Of a stretch of 64,000 nucleotides of DNA, positions 25,646 through 34,373 are shown one piece after another. Position numbers and translations under genes: made by a program. Each line of letters opens with the position of its first letter. The stretch's first letter is position 1. This DNA comes from Desulforhopalus singaporensis. Its GTDB lineage: Bacteria > Desulfobacterota > Desulfobulbia > Desulfobulbales > Desulfocapsaceae. The stretch lies in the NCBI RefSeq assembly GCF_900104445.1, contig NZ_FNJI01000003.1, positions 62,001 through 126,000 on the forward strand. Direction: 5' to 3'. The notes beneath the pieces are model-generated. The model did not search any database. It was not told the origin of the DNA and worked only from the letters and a program-made list of their open reading frames with translations.

Positions 25646-27295
25646 CTACCAGGGCTGCATGGCAGCCCCCTTGCTGGCGGAACAACAGGTTGCGCTGTAC
25701 AATCCGAGCCAGCCGGTTTTCACCTTATGCTCAGGCTGCCTGAACTCGGCACGGCGCTCTGCCAACGTTTGGTCATCAAGATCAACCCTGAGCACTCTGC
25801 TGTCAATATCCATCGAAACAGTGTCTCCCTCACAGACAAGGGCCAGAGGGCCTCCGTCAAACGCTTCCGGACAAACGTGGCCGACAATCGGACCGTGGTT
25901 AAACCCGGAAAAGCGGCCGTCGGTTACCAGGCCAACGCTTTTGTGCAGACCCAGACCGACCAGCACCTGGCAGGATGCCTGGGCATACATCATTCCAGGC
26001 GCACCTTTTGGCCCCATGTAGCGGAGAACAATAACATCTCCAGGTAAAATTGCACCGCTTTTCATAGCCGAAATTGCATCTTTTTCATCATCAAATACCC
26101 TTGCAGGACCGCTAAATGACTTCATCTCTTCAGGAACCCCGCTGGGTCTTACGATGGCTCCTTCCGGGGCCAGGTTGCCTTTGAGCACGGCAAGTCCCGA
26201 GCTTTTGCTCACCGGTTGTTCAAGGGTGGCGAGAACCTCGCCTGCAACGCGCTTGACCGGCGCAAGTACTTCGCCCAGAGTGAATCCGCTCACCCCGATC
26301 ACGCCCAAGTCGAGCAGCGGTTCAAGCTCTTTTTGCACAGCCGGGACACCGCCCGCCCCATGCAGGTCGACAATGTTGCAGGGTCCGTTGGGCCTGACCG
26401 CCAGGATGCAGGATACTTTTCTGCTGATCCGGTCGAAATCATCCATTTCAAGCCCCACTCCGACCTCCCGCGCAAGAGCCAGCAGGTGCAGGATGGCGTT
26501 GGTCGACCCGCCTATGCCGAGATACACGACAATGGCGTTGAGTATTGCCTGCCTGGTGATGATCCGCCGGGAGGTGATCCCGCGCTCGGCAAGCCTCACC
26601 GCCGCCCTCCCCGCTTCCCTGGCACCTCTTATCTTGTCAGCCATCACCGCCGGAATCGTGGTCGTCCCGGGCAGGGCCAGCCCCAGCGCTTCCACCAGGA
26701 TCTGCATGGTATTGGCGGTGCCCATCACCCCGCATGAACCGAATCCGGGGCAGGCAGCATCCTCGAGTTTTGCAAAATCCTCGGATTCAGTGCCCGAAAA
26801 TGCGGCCTCCTCGATATCCGGTGCCAGTACCTTTTTCCCGTTGTGACACCCGGGCATCATCGGCCCCCCGGTCACCATGACCGCAGGGATATCGACCCGC
26901 CCCACCCCAAGCAGGGAGCCGGCGAGGATATCATCGCAGGAGGACAAAGTGACCAGTCCGTCAAAATTATTTATTCTTGATACCACTTCAATGGAGCCGC
27001 ACACCAGGTCGCGCTCGGCCAGCTCATACCTGCAGTTGTCATGGCCGACTGCGATGTTACCGCACAATCCGGGAACGCCGAATTCAAAAGGGACTCCTCC
27101 CGCAGACCAGATGCCCTGCTTGACCGCCTCCCCCAGCATCCTGAGGTGGGCGGTTGCCGGCGAGGCATCAGAAAAGGTATTTGCCACCCCGATATGGAGT
27201 CGATTCTTTATGTCGTCATCGGAATACCCGGCGCCTTTATACATGATCCTTCTGTGCGCGGCGGCGTTGCCGTTCCAATATTCTTTGTTGGACAT
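25646..27295 (-). CDS. IlvD/Edd-family dehydratase
   Basis: Protein of 549 residues of the dihydroxy-acid/sugar-acid dehydratase family, Fe-S dependent. Typical segments: HIGVANTFSDASPATAHLR, GHDNCRYELAERD, LSSCDDILAG, MVTGGPM, CPGFGSCGVMGTANTM, GIGGSTNAILH, TDGRFSGFNHGPIVGHVCPEA. The conserved cysteines expected to hold the cluster are present. Its place in a catabolic operon with an enolase-superfamily epimerase and an OYE-type flavoenzyme makes biosynthetic IlvD unlikely; dehydration of a hydroxy-acid intermediate fits better. Spacing of about 18 bases from the epimerase gene supports one operon. Confidence 0.9.
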   Translation of the reverse strand: MSNKEYWNGNAAAHRRIMYKGAGYSDDDIKNRLHIGVANTFSDASPATAHLRMLGEAVKQGIWSAGGVPFEFGVPGLCGNIAVGHDNCRYELAERDLVCGSIEVVSRINNFDGLVTLSSCDDILAGSLLGVGRVDIPAVMVTGGPMMPGCHNGKKVLAPDIEEAAFSGTESEDFAKLEDAACPGFGSCGVMGTANTMQILVEALGLALPGTTTIPAVMADKIRGAREAGRAAVRLAERGITSRRIITRQAILNAIVVYLGIGGSTNAILHLLALAREVGVGLEMDDFDRISRKVSCILAVRPNGPCNIVDLHGAGGVPAVQKELEPLLDLGVIGVSGFTLGEVLAPVKRVAGEVLATLEQPVSKSSGLAVLKGNLAPEGAIVRPSGVPEEMKSFSGPARVFDDEKDAISAMKSGAILPGDVIVLRYMGPKGAPGMMYAQASCQVLVGLGLHKSVGLVTDGRFSGFNHGPIVGHVCPEAFDGGPLALVCEGDTVSMDIDSRVLRVDLDDQTLAERRAEFRQPEHKVKTGWLGLYSATCCSASKGAAMQPW

Positions 27296-27313
27296 CTTTT
27301 TTCTCCTTGTCGA

Positions 27314-28417
27314 TCAACAATAACTTGCCACAACCTCTCCCAGTACACGCGGGTCGGGCTCCACCCCCAGCCCGAAACCGGAGGTATGTTCGAGAAAACC
27401 GTCTGCGATCCCTGCCGCTTCCCTTACCACCTTAACCCCATTGTTTTCACTGCAATCCCAGATTGAATGCACATAAGCCGATCTCGTAGAGGCAGCCAGA
27501 TGGGTTATGGCGGCCCGGGTTATTTCACTGCCGCCGCAGCACTGAATCGAAAGCACCAGTCCATGCTCCTGGCAGATGTCCCGGATGAGCCTGGCCTTGC
27601 TTAATCCTCCGACCTTGGCGATCTTGAGGTTGATCATCTCACATGATTTGTCGCCAATTACCCGCCACATAGTCTCCATCCCGGAAAATATTTCATCTAT
27701 CATCAACGGCACCGTGGTACGGTGTCTCAACGCCGCAAACTCCTCATAGCTTTTCACCGGCTGTTCGAAAACCACATCATAGCCGCTCAGGATATTGGCG
27801 CAGCGAAGTGCATCAGCCAGGGTGTATCCCCTGTTGGCGTCGAAGATATATTTTTCACCGGGCCTGCATCTTTCCATAAGAGCCTCGATTGCCGGAAAAT
27901 CGTTGTTGGGATCACCGCTCAATTTGCAGGAAAAAACTGCATAGCCATGCTCGCTGCGAAACTTCTCGACCGTACTGACCATGGTTTTGGCACTTCCGCT
28001 GGGAACACTTGCGACAACCGCAAGACGAACATTTCGCGTCCCCCCCAGCAGGACACTGAGCGGCAGCTGCACACTCTTGCCCCAGACATCCCAGCACGCC
28101 ATATCAACTGCATGCTTTACATACCCGTGCCCGGCCAGATTTTGATCCATCAATTCATTGACAATGTCAATCTCGTTGGCTTTTGCCCCGATCAGCGAAG
28201 GAGCCAACTCCTCAAGTCCGGCGCGCACCCCCAGTGCAAATCCCGGCAGATAATTTGGTCCCCACGGGCAACTCTCTCCCCAGCCGACAAAACCCGATCG
28301 GGTGACGACCTTTACGACAGTTGAGTCAAGCCTGTTCCAGGTCCTGCCGCCAGACATGGTGTACTGGTGGAGCATGGGAATATCCACCCGGTAGACATCG
28401 ATCCTGACAATTTCCAT
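27314..28417 (-). CDS. Enolase-superfamily (MLE subgroup) epimerase, HpbD-like
   Basis: Protein of 367 residues of the mandelate racemase/muconate lactonising superfamily. Acid-base lysines are visible in SCKLSG and NLKIAKVGG; metal ligands in FDANRG, VFEQP and MIDE. Overall layout (GWGESCPWGPNYLPGFALG near residue 45; GHGYVKHAVDMACWD near 100) resembles HpbD, the 4-hydroxyproline betaine 2-epimerase, as I recall that sequence. Substrate is inferred from resemblance, not shown. A GTG three bases earlier could also start; both overlap the stop of the OYE gene. GAGGAGG lies upstream. Confidence 0.85.
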   Translation of the reverse strand: MEIVRIDVYRVDIPMLHQYTMSGGRTWNRLDSTVVKVVTRSGFVGWGESCPWGPNYLPGFALGVRAGLEELAPSLIGAKANEIDIVNELMDQNLAGHGYVKHAVDMACWDVWGKSVQLPLSVLLGGTRNVRLAVVASVPSGSAKTMVSTVEKFRSEHGYAVFSCKLSGDPNNDFPAIEALMERCRPGEKYIFDANRGYTLADALRCANILSGYDVVFEQPVKSYEEFAALRHRTTVPLMIDEIFSGMETMWRVIGDKSCEMINLKIAKVGGLSKARLIRDICQEHGLVLSIQCCGGSEITRAAITHLAASTRSAYVHSIWDCSENNGVKVVREAAGIADGFLEHTSGFGLGVEPDPRVLGEVVASYC

Positions 28418-30417
28418 CACAACCTCCTCGCGACTTCATACCCATCCCAGATTGCCCCCTGAATATTGCGCACCTCAAGACAGTCGCCTATTCTCCGGAC
28501 ATTCTTGAACAGTTTTTCCGCTTCAAGAAAAAGCCGGTCGTCCTTTTTCATCCCGGCCGCAACCACCAGGTTGTCATACTCCATCCTCGACTGGTTGAAC
28601 CCGCTGTCCATAAGATACAGCTGGTCGTCCGTCACCCGGCTGACGGTGGACAGGAGCCGGATCTCTATATTGTTGAGTGCCAGCAGATCAATGGTCATCT
28701 GCCTGTTTTCTTTTGATACGGTCGGCCCCGACGACATCAACGCCTCCAGTCTCTCCACAATAGTGATCTTTCTTCCCCCGCCCGCAGCCCAGAGCGCAAT
28801 CTCGCAGCCGACCAGACCGCCGCCGATGACAACAACATTTTTTCCCAGGGTAACTTCGCCGTTCAATACATCGATGCAGTGGGCTGTCTTGGGATTGTCG
28901 ATCCCCTCGATAGAGGGCACAAGCGGCACCGAACCGGTGCAGAACAAAATCTCGTCCGGTCTCTGCCGCTCTATGGTCTCAAGTCCTGCCGGGGTGGAGG
29001 TGAGAACGGTAACGCCGAGCTGTCTGAGCTGGATCTCATACCACGACATCAGTTTTCTGATATCTTTTTTGAATTCAGGTACGCTGCCGGCCACCAAGTG
29101 ACCGCCCAATTTTTCCCGGGTCTCGAAAAGAGTGACGTCGTGTCCCCTCATGGCTCCCACCCGCGCCGCTTCCATGCCTGCCGGTCCACCGCCGATTATC
29201 ATGATTTTTTTAGGCTCCGGAGCCTTGTGAATCTGGTAGTCCAGTTCACGGCCAACGGTCGGATTTACTGCGCAGCACATCGGTTTACCGTTGAAAAGCC
29301 GTCCGGTGCAGGCATCGTGGCAGCCCAGACACGGCCTGATCTGATCGACCTCGCCATACCTGACCTTGTTGGCCCAGTGAGCATCGGCAAGAAACCCTCT
29401 GCCAACGGCTACGATATCGGCTTTGTCCTTATCGATGACCTCAAGCGCCACCTCCGGATCATCGAGCCTTCCCACAGCTATGACCGGAATATTCACCTCC
29501 TTTTTGACCTGTGCCGCCAGCTCGGCCATACAGCCGTGCTGCATATAATTGGGAGGGTGCGGCCAGTACCAGGAGTCGTAACAGCCGGCATCTACGTGCA
29601 ACGCATCGAACCCGTCCCGTTCAAGGATTTTAGCCATCTCCAGACCCTCTTCAAGAGTGCGTCCGAACTCCTTGAAATCCTCTCCCGGAACAGCCCCTTT
29701 AAAGTATCCCTTCATGTAATGTTTGAGACCGTAACGGTACACCACCGGAAAATTGTCGCCGGCACTGGCCTTAATCGCATGAAGAATCTCCCTGGCAAAG
29801 GTGAGACGCCCTTCCAGATCGCCGCCGTATTTATCGGTGCGTTTGTTGAACACGGCACAGGAAAACTGATCGAACAGGTATCCCTCATGGGCATGAAGCT
29901 CAACCCCGTCGACACCGGCCTTTTTCAACTCACCGGCCCAGAAACCGAACTTCTCCACCAGGGTGTCGATTTCCCCGGTACTGAGTTCACGGCAGGTAAC
30001 TTTGGGATCCCAGAAGGCTGGCAGCGCGGAAGGTGCAACGGGCTGCCCCCCTCCCGGAGGATGCGGGCTGCCGACGCGGCCGAATCCGGCAGTGAGCTGA
30101 TAGAAAACTTTTGCGCCGAAAGAGTGTAGTATTTCATTGAGTTCGACAATCGAGTAAAGCGCTCCCCGGGTCAGGATATTACAGTGAAAATGGTGCATCG
30201 GCTCAATATCCTCATCGACCCGCCAGCAAGAGACGATCATCAGCCCCACCCCGCCCATAGCTCTCTGCACCAGATACTCCTTACAGCGATTGTCCAGATA
30301 ACTGTTTTCAAAAGGAGTAATGCTTTCCAGTGACATGGGAGCAAGCGCCACCCTGTTTCTCATCTCGACACTTCCTATCCGTATCGGGGTAAACATTTTA
30401 CCGCTACTGTTTATCAT
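28417..30417 (-). CDS. OYE-type FMN/4Fe-4S/FAD oxidoreductase
   Basis: Protein of 666 residues of the 2,4-dienoyl-CoA reductase/trimethylamine dehydrogenase family. An N-terminal TIM barrel for FMN (about 1-340; HAHEGYLFDQF active-site region) is followed by a four-Cys cluster motif (CLGCHDACTG...CC) and C-terminal FAD and NAD(P)H Rossmann domains (IIGGGPAGMEAARVGA; VVIGGGLVGCEIALWA). Members reduce activated C=C bonds or oxidatively demethylate amines. First gene of the leftward operon: AAGGAG precedes ATG 30417, and a longer frame upstream lacks a ribosome site. Stop and start overlap with the epimerase gene. In a betaine setting, N-demethylation or enoate reduction are both possible. Confidence 0.9.
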   Translation of the reverse strand: MINSSGKMFTPIRIGSVEMRNRVALAPMSLESITPFENSYLDNRCKEYLVQRAMGGVGLMIVSCWRVDEDIEPMHHFHCNILTRGALYSIVELNEILHSFGAKVFYQLTAGFGRVGSPHPPGGGQPVAPSALPAFWDPKVTCRELSTGEIDTLVEKFGFWAGELKKAGVDGVELHAHEGYLFDQFSCAVFNKRTDKYGGDLEGRLTFAREILHAIKASAGDNFPVVYRYGLKHYMKGYFKGAVPGEDFKEFGRTLEEGLEMAKILERDGFDALHVDAGCYDSWYWPHPPNYMQHGCMAELAAQVKKEVNIPVIAVGRLDDPEVALEVIDKDKADIVAVGRGFLADAHWANKVRYGEVDQIRPCLGCHDACTGRLFNGKPMCCAVNPTVGRELDYQIHKAPEPKKIMIIGGGPAGMEAARVGAMRGHDVTLFETREKLGGHLVAGSVPEFKKDIRKLMSWYEIQLRQLGVTVLTSTPAGLETIERQRPDEILFCTGSVPLVPSIEGIDNPKTAHCIDVLNGEVTLGKNVVVIGGGLVGCEIALWAAGGGRKITIVERLEALMSSGPTVSKENRQMTIDLLALNNIEIRLLSTVSRVTDDQLYLMDSGFNQSRMEYDNLVVAAGMKKDDRLFLEAEKLFKNVRRIGDCLEVRNIQGAIWDGYEVARRL

Positions 30418-30769
30418 GGTATCTTCTCCTTTGCATTTCACTGTTGTGGGCCTGGTCGGCCCCGCCTGACCGTGCGGTCTTTTTCCCGGGTGCAGGCTAA
30501 AATCATTGCAATCTCTATTCCGTTTGGGCAATTGAAAAAAAATGATGGATATCTTGAATCGACTGCTCTATGTTCAGCCTCGTACGATTCACTTCTAAAT
30601 CGCAGCAACGGGGAAAATGGTTTTGGATGAAACACATTTGACTTATACAATCCACAACATCATGACAGGACAGCCCTTGTCTTTTTTGTCTGCCGCCAAA
30701 TACCCTCTTGAGAAGGGGCAGCAAAAAGCAGGGGAGGCCTGACGATTTCAAATAGAATTGGCATATTAA
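30418..30769. other. Divergent regulatory region, catabolic operon / pyl operon
   Basis: Intergenic region of 352 bases. Besides two weak -24/-12 candidates it holds an inverted pair TGAATCG/CGATTCA (about 30554-30560 and 30585-30591) that could be an operator. I looked for tRNA-Pyl on both strands: the only CTAAA-type loop (near 30591) has no supporting arms. No gene seen. Confidence 0.6.
30506..30522 (-). promoter_or_regulatory. Weak sigma-54-like promoter for the leftward catabolic operon
   Basis: Reading leftward, CGGAATAGAGATTGCAA has GG and GC at the correct offset and a perfect TTGCA, but the -24 box is poor (CGGAAT instead of TGGCAC). It would give a leader of about 80 bases before the OYE gene. 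A PAS/sigma-54 activator lies at the other end of this operon. Confidence 0.3.
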
Positions 30770-30774
30770 ATGCA
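30758..30774 (+). promoter_or_regulatory. Sigma-54-like element overlapping the pylC start
   Basis: TTGGCATATTAAATGCA has a good -24 box and GG/GC at the exact offset. The -12 box contains the first possible pylC ATG (30770), so transcription would start near 30785, at the second possible ATG. No Shine-Dalgarno sequence precedes either ATG. It may be chance. Confidence 0.35.
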
Positions 30775-31957
30775 AAATAGTGACATGAGCCAAACAGAGC
30801 ACAAACCAGCGGTAATTGCCGTAGTCGGGGGAAAGCTGCAGGGCATCGAGGTCCTCTACCTCGCAGCAAAGGCGGGCTACCGGACCGTTCTTCTGGATAA
30901 GAACAGCACCCCCCCGGCACTGCTGTTATGCGATCACTTTGTCCAGCACCACTTTTCCGGTGCCACCCCTGTTCCCGGGAACTGTCCGGAAATAGATCTG
31001 ATTGTTCCGGCCATCGAGGACGACGAGGTCCTGTCGGCGCTCAAGGTCTGGTCTGATCAGAGCGGTATCCCCCTGGCCTTCGATCTTGACGCCTACGCAA
31101 TATCGAGTTCCAAATTAAAGTCGGACGAGCTCTTTTGCCAGCTGCAGCTGCCGAAGCCGAAGCCGTGGCCGGAATGCGGTTTTCCGCTGCTGATAAAACC
31201 GGACAGTGACAGCGGCAGCCGCGGTGTCACGGTGTGCTGCAACGAGGACGAGCTCGCCAGGTACCGAAACGACGCCTCCGGGACCAGTCCTCAAGTGATG
31301 CAGGAATACCTTGAGGGTCCGTCATATTCGATTGAGATAATCGGGACTCCGGGCAACTACCTGCCACTTGCCATAACCGAGATCCATATGGATTCGGTTT
31401 ACGATTGCAAGAGAGTGACCGCCCCGGTAGAAATTCCGGAAAGCAGCCGGCAGGAGCTTGAGGCCATGGCGGTAACCCTGGCTGACACGGTTAAACTCAA
31501 GGGTATCATGGACCTGGAAGTCATTTGCCATCAAGGGGTGATGAAACCGCTTGAAATCGACGCCCGGTTCCCGAGCCAAACCCCCATAGCGGTATATTGG
31601 GCGACCGGGCTGAATATGGTAAAAATTCTTTGCGATATTTTTATTAGTAACCATACTATTGGGGAATATTGCATAGATTACAGGCGCTGTGCAAGTTTTG
31701 AGCACATCCTCGTCAAGGACGGTCAGGTGGAGGTACTGGGCGAACACATCATGGCGACCGGCACGCCGCTTTGGCTGGCACGTGATTTTTTCGGAGCGGA
31801 CGAAGCGCTCACTACCTACCGGCCCGGCCTGCGGAGCTGGGTTGCGACGATGATATTTACCGGAAATTCCCAGGAGGCTATTTCCGTCAAACGAGAAAAA
31901 GCTTACGCCCGGATTAAAGCCCTGGGTGAGGGCAATACCCTGGAGACAAAACCCTGA
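30770..31957 (+). CDS. pylC: PylC, 3-methylornithine-L-lysine ligase
   Basis: ATP-grasp ligase of 395 residues joining (3R)-3-methyl-D-ornithine to the epsilon-amino group of lysine, the second step of pyrrolysine synthesis. The N-terminal IAVVGGKLQGIEVLYLAAKAGY, the central LLIKPDSDSGSRGVTV and MQEYLEGPSYSIEIIG, and EIDARFPSQTPIAVYWATG are characteristic. Start is uncertain: ATG 30770 or ATG 30785; neither has a ribosome site, and an in-frame stop precedes the first. First gene of a rightward pyl/corrinoid operon. pylB, which makes its substrate, is not in the window. Confidence 0.93.
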   Translation: MQNSDMSQTEHKPAVIAVVGGKLQGIEVLYLAAKAGYRTVLLDKNSTPPALLLCDHFVQHHFSGATPVPGNCPEIDLIVPAIEDDEVLSALKVWSDQSGIPLAFDLDAYAISSSKLKSDELFCQLQLPKPKPWPECGFPLLIKPDSDSGSRGVTVCCNEDELARYRNDASGTSPQVMQEYLEGPSYSIEIIGTPGNYLPLAITEIHMDSVYDCKRVTAPVEIPESSRQELEAMAVTLADTVKLKGIMDLEVICHQGVMKPLEIDARFPSQTPIAVYWATGLNMVKILCDIFISNHTIGEYCIDYRRCASFEHILVKDGQVEVLGEHIMATGTPLWLARDFFGADEALTTYRPGLRSWVATMIFTGNSQEAISVKREKAYARIKALGEGNTLETKP

Positions 31958-32772
31958 CCAGATTACTACCGGACGATATACGGACTGTGGGCGCGCAACT
32001 TGCGGATTACGACCGCCGGCTGCGGCTGGCTACCGGCAGAGGAATTCTGGGAGTCGCCTGCCACAGTTACGGTGTCGCTGAAGAAAAAATCAGAAAAAGA
32101 GCGGAACAACAATCCTGTTATGTGATCCCGGTAACCGCCGGCCAGGGAGTCATTTCCGGTTTCAGCAAAACGGTCTGCGCCATTCTTGGGTTTATCGGCT
32201 GCAACAGCGTCGTCGCCGACTCAAGCGATACCGGCGGAATCTTCCAGGCCTTTGAGGCCGGTGCCGACATAATGTTTATGGCCGATGATTTCACTTTCGC
32301 CGGTTTCAACCTCCGCCGGGGAACCGTTGTTGACAACAGCAAGGCCACCGGCGGGGTTTTCGGCGGTGCCCTTGACCTTATGGCGGGGGGGCTCAACGGG
32401 AACGACGCCCTGGTACTTGGCTGCGGACCGGTCGGTGAAGCCGCCTGCCGCAAACTGCTCTGGTACGGGGCAACGTTGGCCGTGTACGACACTTCCCCTG
32501 ACGCCGCCGCGGCCCTTGCCGACAAACTGGACGGCAAAGTACACGTAGAGCCGGACCTGGCTACGGCGCTCAGCCGCCACCGATATATCCTCGACGCCAC
32601 CCCCGCCGGAGAATTCATAGGCGAAGAATATATCACGAAAGCAACGTTTGTCGCCGCACCGGGGGTTCCACTGGGTGTTTCTCCCCAGGCCGAAACCCTT
32701 CTTGGGAAAAGGCTGGTGCACGACAAGCTTGAACTGGGTGTTGCCGCGATGGCGGTTGCCCTGCTTCGTTAA
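31954..32772 (+). CDS. pylD: PylD, pyrrolysine synthase (dehydrogenase), CTG start
   Basis: NAD-dependent enzyme of 272 residues that oxidises lysyl-methylornithine, leading to the pyrroline ring of pyrrolysine. IPVTAGQGVISGFSKTV in full-length homologues, MADDFTFAGFN and the Rossmann motif VLGCGPVGEAACR support this. The nearest conventional start, GTG 31987, would remove the segment TRLLPDDIRTV, which corresponds to the conserved N-terminus of PylD (LTPEDL in the archaeal enzyme, from memory). The only fitting start is CTG 31954, overlapping the pylC stop, with GGAG eight bases upstream. A non-canonical CTG start is therefore proposed. Confidence 0.9.
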   Translation: MTRLLPDDIRTVGAQLADYDRRLRLATGRGILGVACHSYGVAEEKIRKRAEQQSCYVIPVTAGQGVISGFSKTVCAILGFIGCNSVVADSSDTGGIFQAFEAGADIMFMADDFTFAGFNLRRGTVVDNSKATGGVFGGALDLMAGGLNGNDALVLGCGPVGEAACRKLLWYGATLAVYDTSPDAAAALADKLDGKVHVEPDLATALSRHRYILDATPAGEFIGEEYITKATFVAAPGVPLGVSPQAETLLGKRLVHDKLELGVAAMAVALLR

Positions 32773-32792
32773 CATCAAAACCGGAGATAATA

Positions 32793-33638
32793 GTGAAAGA
32801 AGAAGGCTGGACCATAACCCAGGAGAGAAGACTGAGAGAACTGGGTGTCGGGCAATCCGAGCTGGTCAGGACATTTGATGATGCTGCGGAGCGCAACAGA
32901 GCTTTCCAGCAGCTTGAACAGCAACGGATACAGCAGGAAAAAAAGCGACTGCAAAATTTTCTGCAGCAGGGCGGCCGGGTAGCGCTGGAAGAACTGACCG
33001 AAAAACTGACCAGTGCGCTATGCAATATAGGGTTCACCAGGGTAACCACCCCGGTAATCATTTCAAAATCGGCGCTTGCAAAGATGACGGTGGATGACGA
33101 CCACCCTCTGAGTCAGCAGGTCTACTGGATCAACAGCAATCAGTGTCTGCGCCCCATGCTCGCGCCGAACCTATACAGCCTGATGGTGGATTTCGCCCGG
33201 TGCGGCCAGCGCGAGATCCGCTTTTTTGAAATCGGCCCCTGCTTTCGCAAGGAATCGGACGGTGCCAGGCACAACTCGGAATTCACCATGCTCAACCTCG
33301 TGGAGATGGGCACCCCCGAAGAGAAAAGACTTGAGCGGCTGCAGGAATTCGCAGAGATTGTCGCACAGACTGCAGGCCTTGAAGACTATCGTTTTGAAAG
33401 TGAGGAGTCAAAGGTGTACGGGACCACTGTCGATCTCGTGGTCGGAGCAGAAGACATCGAAGTCGCCTCGGGTGCGGTGGGACCACACCCGCTCGATATT
33501 GCCTGGGGGGTACAGGGCACCTGGGTAGGCATAGGCTTCGGTCTGGAAAGACTCCTTATGGCCGGAGCGAAAGAGACCTCCATCAGCCGTTGGGGCAAGA
33601 ATCTTTCGTACCTCAACGGGATCAACCTCAAGTTATAG
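32793..33638 (+). CDS. pylS: PylSc, catalytic part of pyrrolysyl-tRNA synthetase
   Basis: Class II synthetase of 281 residues, the separate catalytic domain found in bacteria. Visible are the motif 2 region FFEIGPCFRKES, the substrate-pocket segment MLAPNLY, TMLNLVEMG with the conserved Asn, VYGTTVD, and motif 3 GIGFGLERLLM. The tRNA-binding PylSn domain is not encoded here and must lie elsewhere. Gene order C-D-Sc differs from the Desulfitobacterium order (Sc-B-C-D-Sn). GTG start with GGAG. The gene ends in TAG, and the next gene starts in frame only two codons later. Confidence 0.94.
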   Translation: MKEEGWTITQERRLRELGVGQSELVRTFDDAAERNRAFQQLEQQRIQQEKKRLQNFLQQGGRVALEELTEKLTSALCNIGFTRVTTPVIISKSALAKMTVDDDHPLSQQVYWINSNQCLRPMLAPNLYSLMVDFARCGQREIRFFEIGPCFRKESDGARHNSEFTMLNLVEMGTPEEKRLERLQEFAEIVAQTAGLEDYRFESEESKVYGTTVDLVVGAEDIEVASGAVGPHPLDIAWGVQGTWVGIGFGLERLLMAGAKETSISRWGKNLSYLNGINLKL

Positions 33639-33644
33639 AAAGAT

Positions 33645-34361
33645 ATGACACTATCCCTTGAAACAGAACCGCAGTCGCTCAGGGAACTGACCGTCAACGT
33701 CCTGTTTGACGAACTGGCTGCCAAAATTAAAACCGGAAAAACCCGGCCCGCCATCCTTGATGAAGCCAGGCGGAGCCTGGTGGCGATCGACGGCTGCTGG
33801 AGCCCTGCCATCACCTACCGGTGGGTAAAGTGCCGGTGTACGCCGGACGACGGCAAAACCGTACTGCTTCCGGAAAACGAAACGCCGGTGCAGCTCGACC
33901 TGGGCCACTCCACCAGTTTTACCAGAAACAGTGAATATGCACTGATCGCGGCGTATACCGCGGGATACGAGATCGACCTCAAGACCCAGGAGGCAACCGA
34001 CAGCGAGCAGCTGCTGTTCGCCTATATGCTTGACCTGATCGGTTTGCTGGTTCTGGAGAAAGTGGGAGATACGGTGACGGCGATAGCGGAAGAAAAAGCC
34101 CGAGAATTCGGGTGGGGGGTCAGTCCTTTCCTCAGTCCCGGCTCCGTTCACGGCTGGGACCTCATAGAACAGGTGAAGCTGTGCTCCCTGCTGCCCCTTG
34201 ACACAGTGAACATAACAGTGAGAAACGATGCCGTCCTCACCCCTTTCAAATCTCTCTCCTGTATGATCTGCATAGGAAGAGGGTATAAACAAAACCGGGT
34301 GGGAACAACCTGCCAGGTCTGTTCCAGAAACAACAATTGCGAAATGCAGCAACACCAGTGA
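33645..34361 (+). CDS. B12-dependent methionine synthase activation-domain-like protein
   Basis: Protein of 238 residues resembling the stand-alone vitamin B12-dependent methionine synthase activation domain proteins found in corrinoid methyltransferase loci. Recognisable parts are the N-terminal helical segment, GHSTSFTRNSEYALIAAYTAGYEID, and LSPGSVHGWDLIEQVKLCSLL. The C-terminus carries a cysteine group (CMICIG, then TCQVCSRNNNC) that could bind a metal or Fe-S cluster. The family is thought to help reductive reactivation of cob(II)alamin proteins. It sits between pylSc and RACo, both linked to corrinoid methyl transfer. It is in frame with pylSc across a TAG codon. Confidence 0.75.
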   Translation: MTLSLETEPQSLRELTVNVLFDELAAKIKTGKTRPAILDEARRSLVAIDGCWSPAITYRWVKCRCTPDDGKTVLLPENETPVQLDLGHSTSFTRNSEYALIAAYTAGYEIDLKTQEATDSEQLLFAYMLDLIGLLVLEKVGDTVTAIAEEKAREFGWGVSPFLSPGSVHGWDLIEQVKLCSLLPLDTVNITVRNDAVLTPFKSLSCMICIGRGYKQNRVGTTCQVCSRNNNCEMQQHQ

Positions 34362-34373
34362 CGAAAAATAATC

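Noticed and set aside
30541-30620. Possible tRNA-Pyl: a TTCTAAA-like loop and a nearby GTTCAGCC stretch
   Set aside because: No acceptor, anticodon or T stem can be folded around it on either strand.
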